From Bordetella sp. LUAb4 (GTDB taxonomy: Bacteria > Pseudomonadota > Gammaproteobacteria > Burkholderiales > Burkholderiaceae_B), in assembly GCF_021325795.1 (NCBI RefSeq), contig NZ_JAHPZX010000011.1, forward strand, positions 62,001-126,000: a DNA stretch of 64,000 nt, in the 5' to 3' direction. How positions within the stretch are numbered: position 1 is the stretch's first letter; every line of letters begins with the position of its first letter. The position numbers and the translations under genes are program-made. Shown here one piece after another: positions 7,173-15,399 of the stretch. The notes beneath the pieces are model-generated. The model was not told the origin of the DNA. It saw only the letters and a program-made list of their open reading frames with translations, and made no database searches.

Positions 7173-9509
7173 TCAGAAGTGGATGTTCGCCGTCAGCAGC
7201 ACGGTGCGCGGGGCGCCCGGGAAGTAACGATATCCGCTCTTGTTGATCGACGCCACATAGTCCTTGTTGAACAGGTTGTAGACGTTGAACTGGAAGTCCA
7301 GGTTCTTGGTGGCCTGGTAGCCGGCCATGGCGTCGAACACCCAATACGACTGCACGTGGTCCGGCGTACCGACCGCGCCATCCGTACCGCGGTCCATGCT
7401 GCCTACGTAGCGCGCGCCGCCACCCAGGCGGAAGCCATACGGCAACTTATAGGTGGTCCATGCCGTGAACGCATGCTTGGGCGTGTAGCTCAGATTGTTG
7501 CCGCCGTTCTGCGTCACCGACGGGCCGTTGTCCACGGTAGCGTTCTGGATCGTGTAGCCGGCGGTCGCCGACCAGTTTTCCGTGAACTGGCCAGCCAGGC
7601 CCAGTTCCAGGCCCTGCACCTTCTTCTTCGCGGTCTGCGAGATCGTGCCGTCCGATTCGGTCTGCACGTCGTTTTCCACTTCCGTGCGGAACAAGGCAGC
7701 CGAGGCCAGCAGATTGCGGTCGAACAGTTCCCACTTGGTGCCCAGTTCGGCGGTCTTGGCCTTCTGCGGCTTGAAGTCGGGGCTGTTGGCGTTGGTGCCG
7801 TCGGCCGCCAGGGTGAAGGCCGAGCCGCCCGGAGGCTGCTGCGACACACCGTAGTTGACGTAGACGTTGCCGTTGGGCGCCACACGGAACAGCGTACCCA
7901 GCTTCCAGTCGACCAGGTTGCCGGAGGCCTTGGTGTCGATCGTGCCGACAGGCGAGCCGGTGGGCGCGCCGCCGCAAGGCACGACGTTGCGGCCCGTGCC
8001 GCCGCAGGCGCTGGCGCTGTCGTAAGTCGTACGGTAGTGATCCAGGCGGATACCGCCATTGACCTGCCACCAGTCGTTCATCTCGACGGTGTCGAAGATG
8101 TAAGCCGCGACCGTATCGGTCTGGGCATGCGCATCCGCACCGTTGGGATGGATGCCCATGGCGCTGACACTGCTGTCCGGGTTGTACAGGTTGACCGCCG
8201 GTTCCGTCGCGGCGGACAGGCCGTAGTTGTACTGGGTTTCGCGGGTCAGTTCGAAGCCGGCGCTGACGTCATGCTTCAACGATCCCGTGTTGAACTTGGT
8301 CGTCAGGTTGGTCTGGTTGGTGAGGATCCGGTTGCTGACGTTCTTCAAGGTCGGAGTCCGGGCCACGTACAGGCTGGACAGATCGCCGGGCCGGTAACCC
8401 GGCTGTATCCCCGAGGTATAAGGCGCGGCAGGCGCCGACACCAGGAACGACGTCAGCAGGTAGTTTTCCTTGGTGCGCGCCCAGCGGGTCGTGTTACGCA
8501 AGGTCGTGTTGGCGTTGAAGTCGTGCTCTACCCGTATCGTCGCCATGTCCGTCGTCACATAGTCGTGATCGGACGTCGTGCCATAGAAATTGTTGGTATC
8601 GACGCGCGGGGCGTTATTCATGAAACCCAGCGCGGCGCTGGGCGCGCTATAGCCCGGCAGGCCGATCGTGGGGATACCGCCGTCCGGCGTATTGGTCTGC
8701 TTGACGTGCATGAAGTTGAGGTACACGCGGTTCTCGGTACCCAGCCCCCATGCCAGCGACGGGGCGATACCCCAGCGATTGTTTTCGACTTCGTTGCGCC
8801 CGGCCTGGTTCGAATCCAGTCCCATGACGTTCAGGCGGAAAGCCGACGTATCGCCCAGCTGGCGGTTCCAATCCAGCGTGCCGCGCTTGTAGCGGGCGCT
8901 GCCGATGCCGGTGCTCAGATCAAAGCTGTCTTCCAGCTTGGCCTGCTTGGTGTTCAGGTTGATCGAGCCACTCGGCGCGCTGCGGCCGTAGTCCGAACCG
9001 GACGGGCCCTTGATGACTTCCACCGATTCGGTGTTGAACATGTCGCGCCGGACCGAAGCCGTATCGCGGATGCCGTCGATATAGATGCTGTTGGAGGTGT
9101 CGAAGCCGCGCAGGTAGATGGTATCGCCCGTACTGGTCGAACCGTTTTCGCCGGCGAAGAAAGTGCCGGCGCCCGCCACGTTGCGCATCGCCTCGGTCAG
9201 CGTGGTGGCCTGCTGGTCGCGCATGGTCTGCTGCGTGATCACCTGCACGGTCTGCGTGGTGTCGATCAAGGGCTGGGTGAACTTGGGCGACTCCAGTTTG
9301 TTCGCCTTGTATTCGTTGCTGGTGTCGGCGGTGGTCTTGACCGGCGCCAAGGTTGTCGCGGTGCTCGGCGGCGTGGCGTTTTGCGCCAGGGCCGGCGCGG
9401 CCTGGCCCAACATGACAGTGGCGATGACGGATGCGGCGGCCGTACCCATGGCGCTGCTTTGGCCCAGCGCCCTTGCCGGCGCTCCCTTGCGATTCTTGAT
9501 GTAGGTCAT
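7173..9509 (-). CDS. TonB-dependent siderophore receptor (Fiu/PiuA type)
   Basis: This 778-aa outer-membrane receptor imports ferric siderophore using TonB energy. The signal peptide is atypically long (about residues 1-43, ending PALAQ). The plug domain follows (about 75-190: LTEAMRNVAGAG, YLRGFDTSNSIYIDGIRD, VEVIKGPSG, APSGSINL), then a 22-strand-type barrel ending in the aromatic TANIHF. No N-terminal FecA-type signalling extension is present. The piuC neighbour suggests a catecholate-type ligand. A Fur-box-like sequence lies 13-38 bp upstream of the ATG. Confidence 0.95.
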   Translation of the reverse strand: MTYIKNRKGAPARALGQSSAMGTAAASVIATVMLGQAAPALAQNATPPSTATTLAPVKTTADTSNEYKANKLESPKFTQPLIDTTQTVQVITQQTMRDQQATTLTEAMRNVAGAGTFFAGENGSTSTGDTIYLRGFDTSNSIYIDGIRDTASVRRDMFNTESVEVIKGPSGSDYGRSAPSGSINLNTKQAKLEDSFDLSTGIGSARYKRGTLDWNRQLGDTSAFRLNVMGLDSNQAGRNEVENNRWGIAPSLAWGLGTENRVYLNFMHVKQTNTPDGGIPTIGLPGYSAPSAALGFMNNAPRVDTNNFYGTTSDHDYVTTDMATIRVEHDFNANTTLRNTTRWARTKENYLLTSFLVSAPAAPYTSGIQPGYRPGDLSSLYVARTPTLKNVSNRILTNQTNLTTKFNTGSLKHDVSAGFELTRETQYNYGLSAATEPAVNLYNPDSSVSAMGIHPNGADAHAQTDTVAAYIFDTVEMNDWWQVNGGIRLDHYRTTYDSASACGGTGRNVVPCGGAPTGSPVGTIDTKASGNLVDWKLGTLFRVAPNGNVYVNYGVSQQPPGGSAFTLAADGTNANSPDFKPQKAKTAELGTKWELFDRNLLASAALFRTEVENDVQTESDGTISQTAKKKVQGLELGLAGQFTENWSATAGYTIQNATVDNGPSVTQNGGNNLSYTPKHAFTAWTTYKLPYGFRLGGGARYVGSMDRGTDGAVGTPDHVQSYWVFDAMAGYQATKNLDFQFNVYNLFNKDYVASINKSGYRYFPGAPRTVLLTANIHF

Positions 9510-9521
9510 GAGGCTTTCTTA

Positions 9522-9548
9522 AAATGATAACGACAATGATTCTTATTT
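9522..9548. promoter_or_regulatory. Fur box upstream of the siderophore receptor
   Basis: The sequence AATGATAACGACAATGATTC and the following TTATTT form overlapping matches to the Fur hexamer array (GATAAT repeats). It sits immediately upstream of the receptor start, where a ferric-uptake repressor would block the promoter. Confidence 0.8.
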
Positions 9549-9620
9549 GTTTGTGCCGTGAATCATACATAGGCGTCGCCCCTCACACAATCTTCACAAA
9601 GACAAATTTTTCAAAGAAAG

Positions 9621-9645
9621 GGAACCTTCGTGTCGAAATTGCCAC
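9621..9645 (+). promoter_or_regulatory. hrp-box-like promoter upstream of the S9 peptidase
   Basis: GGAACC (9621-9626), a 15-nt spacer, then CCAC (9642-9645), facing the peptidase gene. This fits the HrpL-type consensus more literally than P1/P2, though the spacer is 1 nt shorter than theirs. The distance to the ATG at 9826 implies a leader of about 170 nt, or about 95 nt to the alternative GTG at 9751. Confidence 0.45.
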
Positions 9646-9825
9646 ATCTAGCCAAGAGATTGATCCGTCAGGACTTTTTAAGTTTTCTGTGATGGGGATC
9701 AAAAGTGGCGGAATTTCCGGGACCTTAGGGCGTTCCGCCACAGGAGCACGGTGGCACCGCGGCGGGCCGAACCATTGGTTCTCTTTGGGTACCAAGGCGG
9801 ATCCCCCTCGACAGAGTCCTCATCC

Positions 9826-11949
9826 ATGCCCCAGATCACTCACTCATCAATCCCGCTTCAGCAGCTTGGCGCTGCATGCGGTCAGCCGCACCCTGCGGGA
9901 TCCGTTGACGGCCTGTTGTTCCAGGGTGTAGCGAATGCCGCGCACCGCGCCCAGCTTCAAGGGGATACTGCCGTCAGCGCGCAGCCGGCCCTGTTGAACG
10001 CCCCCGCCGTCGTGGTTACTACCGCGCCGCCGCCCCAATATCCAGCGAAAAATTTCTTCAGCCATCCCGCACAGGCCTTTTTCCGCCTGTCCGATGACGG
10101 GCGTCTGTTTTCCTGCATGCGCCCGGTCAGCGTGGCCGGTCAACCGCCACGCCTGAACATTTTCGTGCAGCGTCTCGAAGGTGCCACACCGGTCGGCGAA
10201 GCGCGCCAGATTACGGACGAAACCGAGCGCGACATCAACGCCCACGAATGGAAGGGTTCGAACACCATCCTCTACTCGAAGGATTGCGGCGGCAGGGAGA
10301 ACTTCCACGTGCTGGCGGTGAACGTAAGCACGGGAAAGGTCCTGGACCTTACCCCCGGCGAGACAGAAGAAGGAAAAGAACAGGAGCACGGAAAAGTTAA
10401 AGCGACTGTCGTCAACTACCTGGCAGGCGATCCCGACCATATCCTGGTCAGGCACAACGGCCGCGACTCAAGCGTCTTCGACATCTACCGCATCAATGTC
10501 CATACCGGCGCGGCCGCCGTGGTGGCGAAGAATCCGGGGAACATCAGCACCTGGCGGACGGACCACGCCGGCAAGCTCCGCGTGGCCCTTGCGAGCGACG
10601 GGTTGAACACCACCGTGCTGTATCGCGACGACGAAAACGGGGATTTTCGTCCGATCATCACCACTGACTACAAAACCTCCGTCAATCCCTGCTTGTTCGA
10701 TTTCGACAACAAGCGTATTTATGCGATCAGCAATCGCGGCCGCGACGTCAAGGCGCTGGTTCGCATCGATCCCACCAAGCCCGACGCGGAAGAAGTGATC
10801 TTCAATCCGCGAACGGCGGACGTGGCCGTCATCGACTATTCGCCCCATCGTCAGGTACTGACGTCGGCAGGCTACGAAACCGACACGCGGAGGCGCAAGT
10901 TTTTCGATTCCCAGAGCGAGGCGCTGCATGGCAAGTTGCGCGGCCTTCTGCCGGGGCATGAAATCCTGCTGCAAAGCCACACACGCGATGAAGGCAAGTT
11001 CATCGTCGCCACTTACAACGATCGCACACAAGGCGCGCGCTATCTATACGACGTCAACACCGGTGAGCTGCACCCGTTGGCGGTCATCAATCCTGCACTG
11101 CCCGAGTCGCATATGGCGCCCATGCAGCCGATCCGTTTTCAAGCACGCGACGGCTTGGTCCTGCACGGCTACCTGACGCTCCCGCTGGGCCGGGCGACGC
11201 GGAACTTGCCCGCTATCGTCATGGTTCACGGCGGCCCCAGGAGGCGCGACAGCTGGGGCTTCAACGATGAAGTACAGTTTTTCGCCAACCGTGGCTACGC
11301 CGTATTGCAGATCAATTTTCGAGGTTCCATCGGATACGGGCGGAAATTCGAGGAGGCCGGTTATCGCGAATGGGGCCGGGCCATGCAGAATGACGTTATC
11401 GATGGCACCAGGTGGCTGATCGAAGAAGGCATTGCCGATCCCAAACGCATCGGCGTCTACGGCGCCAGTTACGGCGGCTATGTCGCGTTGGCCGCGGCCG
11501 CCTTCACGCCAGAGCTGTATGCGGCACATGTCAGCTACTGCGGCGTCTCCGACGTGTCCACACTGCTGCACAGCATTCCAGACCATTGGAAGCAGGAGTT
11601 GGAAAAGATGTACGAAAGGATCGGCCATCCTGTAAAGGATAAGGCCTTCCTGGAGGCGATATCTCCCTTCCTGCATGCCCACCGAATCAAGAGACCGGTG
11701 TTCATTGCCCAGGGCGCCAACGATCCGCGCGTGCCGATAGGCCAAAGCGGCCAAATCGTCGCGGCGCTACGAGCGAATAGCGTCGAAGTCGACTATCTGG
11801 TGAAGGAGAACGAAGGCCATACTTTCCGCAACCAGGAGAACGCCATCGAGTTCTATGAACACACGATGGAATTCTTCGCGCGTCACTTGCCAGCCGCTGA
11901 GCCGCCAAAGCCCGTAGCACGCGAAGAGGCACGGCACCCGGACGCTTGA
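9826..11949 (+). CDS. S9-family prolyl oligopeptidase
   Basis: 707 aa from ATG 9826; an in-frame GTG at 9751 has AGGAG 4 nt upstream and could be the true start. An N-terminal beta-propeller (about residues 75-430) precedes an alpha/beta hydrolase domain. The serine nucleophile is in GASYGGYVA, the Asp in GANDPRVP and the His in ENEGHTFR, with HGGP as the oxyanion region. Such enzymes cleave short peptides or acyl-peptides. The first ~75 residues (MPQITHSSIPLQQ...) are Ser/Gln/Ala-rich, not a Sec signal, and unlike typical family starts. A type III-like export signal is a possibility given the upstream element, but this is unproven. Confidence 0.9.
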   Translation: MPQITHSSIPLQQLGAACGQPHPAGSVDGLLFQGVANAAHRAQLQGDTAVSAQPALLNAPAVVVTTAPPPQYPAKNFFSHPAQAFFRLSDDGRLFSCMRPVSVAGQPPRLNIFVQRLEGATPVGEARQITDETERDINAHEWKGSNTILYSKDCGGRENFHVLAVNVSTGKVLDLTPGETEEGKEQEHGKVKATVVNYLAGDPDHILVRHNGRDSSVFDIYRINVHTGAAAVVAKNPGNISTWRTDHAGKLRVALASDGLNTTVLYRDDENGDFRPIITTDYKTSVNPCLFDFDNKRIYAISNRGRDVKALVRIDPTKPDAEEVIFNPRTADVAVIDYSPHRQVLTSAGYETDTRRRKFFDSQSEALHGKLRGLLPGHEILLQSHTRDEGKFIVATYNDRTQGARYLYDVNTGELHPLAVINPALPESHMAPMQPIRFQARDGLVLHGYLTLPLGRATRNLPAIVMVHGGPRRRDSWGFNDEVQFFANRGYAVLQINFRGSIGYGRKFEEAGYREWGRAMQNDVIDGTRWLIEEGIADPKRIGVYGASYGGYVALAAAAFTPELYAAHVSYCGVSDVSTLLHSIPDHWKQELEKMYERIGHPVKDKAFLEAISPFLHAHRIKRPVFIAQGANDPRVPIGQSGQIVAALRANSVEVDYLVKENEGHTFRNQENAIEFYEHTMEFFARHLPAAEPPKPVAREEARHPDA

Positions 11950-11959
11950 ACACCATGAA

Positions 11960-11990
11960 AAAAGCGGGATCTCCGAAGAAATCCCGCCTT
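11960..11990 (-). terminator. Rho-independent terminator of the nuo/DUF2818 transcript
   Basis: Read on the minus strand, a GCGGGAT/ATCCCGC hairpin (11964-11970 with 11981-11987) with a 10-nt loop is followed directly by a run of six T. It lies 48 bp after the DUF2818 stop. It may also work in the other direction for the S9 gene, but without a good T-run. Confidence 0.85.
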
Positions 11991-12034
11991 GATCTTTAGG
12001 TCTGGTCCCGCATGCCGCACGCGGCTTTCAGGAC

Positions 12035-12376
12035 TCAGGACACCTCGTTCCGCTTGCCCGACGGATGCCGCTTGTACAGATAGCGCAGCACGAAGCCCGG
12101 GAAACCCAACACCAGGAACAGGCACAGCCCGATGGCATAAAACTGCCATCCCTGCGGAAAGGGATTACCCAGCGCCGACTCGAAGGCGAAGCCGATCAGG
12201 CCCACCACGACGTAGAACACCAGCAGCTCCAGCATGCGCAGCCAGAACGGCTTGGCGGCCGCCGCCCCACCCTGGCGCCAGGTGAACAGGGCGAACACGC
12301 GTTCATTCAAAAAGGGAAGATTGGCGCTGATCGCGGCAAGCGCGATCAGCAGCCATACAGCAAGGGTCTGATTCAT
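12035..12376 (-). CDS. DUF2818-family inner-membrane protein
   Basis: A 113-aa protein with three predicted membrane helices (about residues 5-22, 48-68, 78-98) and a basic C-terminus. DUF2818 proteins in betaproteobacteria commonly follow nuoN, as here, with a 31-bp gap and a shared terminator. Function is unknown. The location suggests a complex I assembly or accessory role, which is inference. Confidence 0.88.
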   Translation of the reverse strand: MNQTLAVWLLIALAAISANLPFLNERVFALFTWRQGGAAAAKPFWLRMLELLVFYVVVGLIGFAFESALGNPFPQGWQFYAIGLCLFLVLGFPGFVLRYLYKRHPSGKRNEVS

Positions 12377-12407
12377 CGAGGGTAGCCGAAGACGGCCAGG
12401 CCGCCGA

Positions 12408-13886
12408 TCAAAGACCCAGCGACGTCTGGATGGCGTGGATGCACGCCGCCATCAGGCCACCCGGCAGCAGGCCCAGGACCAGCAGCAGGGCGCCGTTGAT
12501 CGACATCAGGCCGCGCTGGGCGCAGGTGGCGCGCAGCGGCTGGGCTTCGCCCACCGGTTCGTCGAAGTACACGACCTTGACCACGCGCAGGTAGTAGAAC
12601 GCGCCAATCAGCGAGAACATCACCGCGATGACGGCAATCGTCACGTGGCCTGCCTGGATCAAGGGCTGCAGCACGGCCAGCTTCGCGTAGAAGCCGACCG
12701 TGGGCGGCAGGCCGGTCAACGACACCATCAGCAGCAGCACGATGAAAGCGTGCCACGGGCTGCGGCGGTTCAGGCCCTTCAGGTCGTCGATCTTGTCGCA
12801 CTCGAAGCCATCGCGCGACAGCAGCAAGACCATGCCGAAGCTGCCCAGCGTGGTCAGCACGTACGTGATCATGTAGAACAGCGCGGCGCCGTAGGCATTG
12901 GCCGAACCTTCGCGGCCCGCCACCACACCGGCGCTCAGGCCCAGCAGCACGAAGCCCATGTGCGAGATGGTCGAGTAGGCCAGCATGCGCTTGAAGTTGC
13001 TCTGGGCGATGGCGGTGATGTTGCCGATGGCCAGTGACAGCACTGCCAGGATCAGCAACATCGGCTGCCAGTCCGTGGCCAGGCCATGCAGCGCTTCGAC
13101 CAGCACGCGCAGCGTCATGGCGAAGGCAGCCAGCTTGGGCGCGGCACCCAGCAGCAGGGTCACGGCCGTGGGCGAACCGTCATAGACGTCGGGCACCCAC
13201 ATATGGAACGGCGCAGCGCCCAGCTTGAACGCCAGGCCGGCGACGATGAACACCACGCCGAACACCAGCGCCAGCTTCTGCGCCTTGCCCGCGGCAATGA
13301 CTTCACCCACCTGTTGCAGGTCCAGGTGGCCGGTCGCGCCGTAGATCATGGACATGCCGTACAGCAGGAAACCCGACGCCAGCGCGCCCAGCACGAAGTA
13401 CTTCATGGCGGCCTCGGTGGCCGTGGCATCATCACGACGCACGGCGATCAAGGCATACAGCGCCAGCGACATCAGTTCCAGGCCCAGGTAGATCGACAGC
13501 AGGTTACCCGCCGAGATCATCACCATCTGGCCCAGCAGGGCAAACAGCGCCAGCACGTATAGCTCGCCGCCGCGCAGCATGTCGCGGCTTTGCGAGTAGA
13601 TGCGGCCATAGACCAGCGTGACGCCGACAGCGATATAGGACGCGATCTTCAGCAGGTGGCTCAGGCTGTCCGTGACGAACAGGCCGTCGAACGTACGGCC
13701 GGTCACGCCGTTGCTCCACTGCACTGCCGACACGATGGTCAGGACCACCAGGGTCGCCAGCGACACCAGGTAGGTAAGGAAGCGCGTCGGGTGCTTGCTG
13801 ACCGCATCGATCAGCAGAACCACCGCACCCATCACCAACAGGATGATCTCGGGTGCCGCCAAGGCAAAGTCGAATGAGGTTTGCAT
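12408..13886 (-). CDS. nuoN: NADH-quinone oxidoreductase subunit N
   Basis: This 492-aa antiporter-like membrane subunit of complex I contributes a proton channel in the membrane arm. It is almost wholly hydrophobic with about 14 helices. The conserved family regions [19 protein letters not shown] and [15 protein letters not shown] are visible. It is the last nuo gene, 13 bp after nuoM. Confidence 0.97.
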   Translation of the reverse strand: MQTSFDFALAAPEIILLVMGAVVLLIDAVSKHPTRFLTYLVSLATLVVLTIVSAVQWSNGVTGRTFDGLFVTDSLSHLLKIASYIAVGVTLVYGRIYSQSRDMLRGGELYVLALFALLGQMVMISAGNLLSIYLGLELMSLALYALIAVRRDDATATEAAMKYFVLGALASGFLLYGMSMIYGATGHLDLQQVGEVIAAGKAQKLALVFGVVFIVAGLAFKLGAAPFHMWVPDVYDGSPTAVTLLLGAAPKLAAFAMTLRVLVEALHGLATDWQPMLLILAVLSLAIGNITAIAQSNFKRMLAYSTISHMGFVLLGLSAGVVAGREGSANAYGAALFYMITYVLTTLGSFGMVLLLSRDGFECDKIDDLKGLNRRSPWHAFIVLLLMVSLTGLPPTVGFYAKLAVLQPLIQAGHVTIAVIAVMFSLIGAFYYLRVVKVVYFDEPVGEAQPLRATCAQRGLMSINGALLLVLGLLPGGLMAACIHAIQTSLGL

Positions 13887-13899
13887 AGGGGTCTAAGTC

Positions 13900-15399
13900 T
13901 TACAGTTTCGACACGGCAACGTGTTGCATCAGGGCCTGGACCGAAGCGTGCATGACGTCGGTAAAGGGCTTGGGGTAGATACCCATGAACAACACGGCGA
14001 TGGCCATCACGCCCAGGATCAGGAATTCGCGGCGGTTGATGTCCGTCAGCGCACGCACATGATCGTTGGCGATCTCGCCGAAAGCCACGCGCTTGACCAT
14101 CCACAGCGAGTACGACGCGCCAAGGATCAAAGCGGTGGCGGCCAGCAGGCCGATCCAGAAGTTGTGTTCCACCGCGCCCATGATCACCATGAATTCGCCG
14201 ACGAAACCGCTGGTGGCCGGCAGGCCGCTATTGGCCATGGAGAAAAGGACGAAGAAGGTGACGAAACGGGGCATCGTGTTGACCACGCCGCCGTAGTCGG
14301 CGATGCGGCGGCTGTGCACGCGGTCGTACAGGACGCCGATACACATGAACATGGCGCCCGACACGAAGCCGTGCGAGATCATCTGCACGATCGCGCCTTC
14401 GATACCGGCGGTGTTGAACACGAAAAAGCCCAGGGTGACGAAGCCCATGTGCGCCACGGACGAGTACGCCACCAGCTTTTTCATGTCTTCCTGGACGATC
14501 GCCACCAGGCCGATGTAGATCACGGCGATCAGCGACAGCGTGATCATCATGCCGGCCAGGCTATGCGAAGCGTCGGGGGCGATGGGCAGCGAAAAACGCA
14601 GGAAACCGTACGCGCCCAGCTTCAGCATGATGGCCGCCAGCACGATGGAACCGCCGGTGGGCGCTTCCACGTGCGCATCCGGCAGCCAGGTGTGCACCGG
14701 CCACATCGGCACCTTGACGGCGAAGGCCGCCAGCAGCGCCACGAAGATCAGGATCTGCGGGGTCATGCCCAGCTTCAGGTTCTGCCAGGTGGCGATGTCG
14801 AACGAACCGCCCGACGCATTCCACAGGTAGATGAAGGCGATCAGGGTCAGCAGCGAACCGAGCAGCGTGTACAGGAAGAACTTGAAGGCCGCGTAGACGC
14901 GGTTGGGGCCGCCCCACACGCCGACGATGATGTACATCGGGATCAGCGTGGCTTCGAAGAAGACGTAGAACAGCAGGCCGTCCATCGCCACGAACACGCC
15001 GATCATCAGGCCGGAGAGGATCAGGAACGCCCCCATGTACTGCGCCACGCGGCTGGTGATCACTTCCCAGCCGGCCAGCACCACGATGATGGTGATGAAG
15101 GCGGTCAGCAACACGAACCACAGCGAAATACCGTCGATACCAAGGTGGTAGTTGACGTTGAAGGAGGAAATCCAGGAGGCCTTCTCGACGAACTGCATGG
15201 CCGCGGACGACGTTTCGAAGCCGGTGTACAGCGGAATCGTCACCAGGAAACCGGCGATCGCGCCTATCAGCGACAGTCCGAGCGTCAAGCCGCGCTTGTT
15301 GTCACCGCCCAGGGCCAGCACCAGCAGGCCGAAGACGATGGGCACAAAGACCGCGAGCGTAAGCCAGGGGAAAGTTTGGGATGCCATCTCGCTAGCCAT
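13900..15399 (-). CDS. nuoM: NADH-quinone oxidoreductase subunit M
   Basis: A 499-aa proton-translocating antiporter-like subunit of complex I. Typical sequences are VPMWPVHTWLPDAHVEAPT and AYSSVAHMGFVTLG. The start ATG overlaps the nuoL stop by one base (TAATG). Met5 is a possible alternative start. Confidence 0.97.
   Translation of the reverse strand: MASEMASQTFPWLTLAVFVPIVFGLLVLALGGDNKRGLTLGLSLIGAIAGFLVTIPLYTGFETSSAAMQFVEKASWISSFNVNYHLGIDGISLWFVLLTAFITIIVVLAGWEVITSRVAQYMGAFLILSGLMIGVFVAMDGLLFYVFFEATLIPMYIIVGVWGGPNRVYAAFKFFLYTLLGSLLTLIAFIYLWNASGGSFDIATWQNLKLGMTPQILIFVALLAAFAVKVPMWPVHTWLPDAHVEAPTGGSIVLAAIMLKLGAYGFLRFSLPIAPDASHSLAGMMITLSLIAVIYIGLVAIVQEDMKKLVAYSSVAHMGFVTLGFFVFNTAGIEGAIVQMISHGFVSGAMFMCIGVLYDRVHSRRIADYGGVVNTMPRFVTFFVLFSMANSGLPATSGFVGEFMVIMGAVEHNFWIGLLAATALILGASYSLWMVKRVAFGEIANDHVRALTDINRREFLILGVMAIAVLFMGIYPKPFTDVMHASVQALMQHVAVSKL

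Larger units (their letters stand above)
9510..9825. other. Divergent intergenic region, receptor / S9 peptidase
   Basis: These 316 bp are clearly more AT-rich than their surroundings between 9520 and 9700. They hold the Fur box near the receptor and, on the plus strand, a GGAACC-N15-CCAC element at 9621-9645. The short ORFs in it show no protein-like composition. Confidence 0.7.

Noticed and set aside
6291-9527. A 1078-aa plus-strand open frame opposite the siderophore receptor and piuC
   Set aside because: It is the antisense of two well-supported genes, with the Arg/Gly/Val-rich composition typical of GC-rich shadow frames.
9524-9931. A 135-aa plus-strand frame spanning the S9 promoter region
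   Set aside because: It overlaps the S9 peptidase start in another frame and has no ribosome site or conserved pattern.
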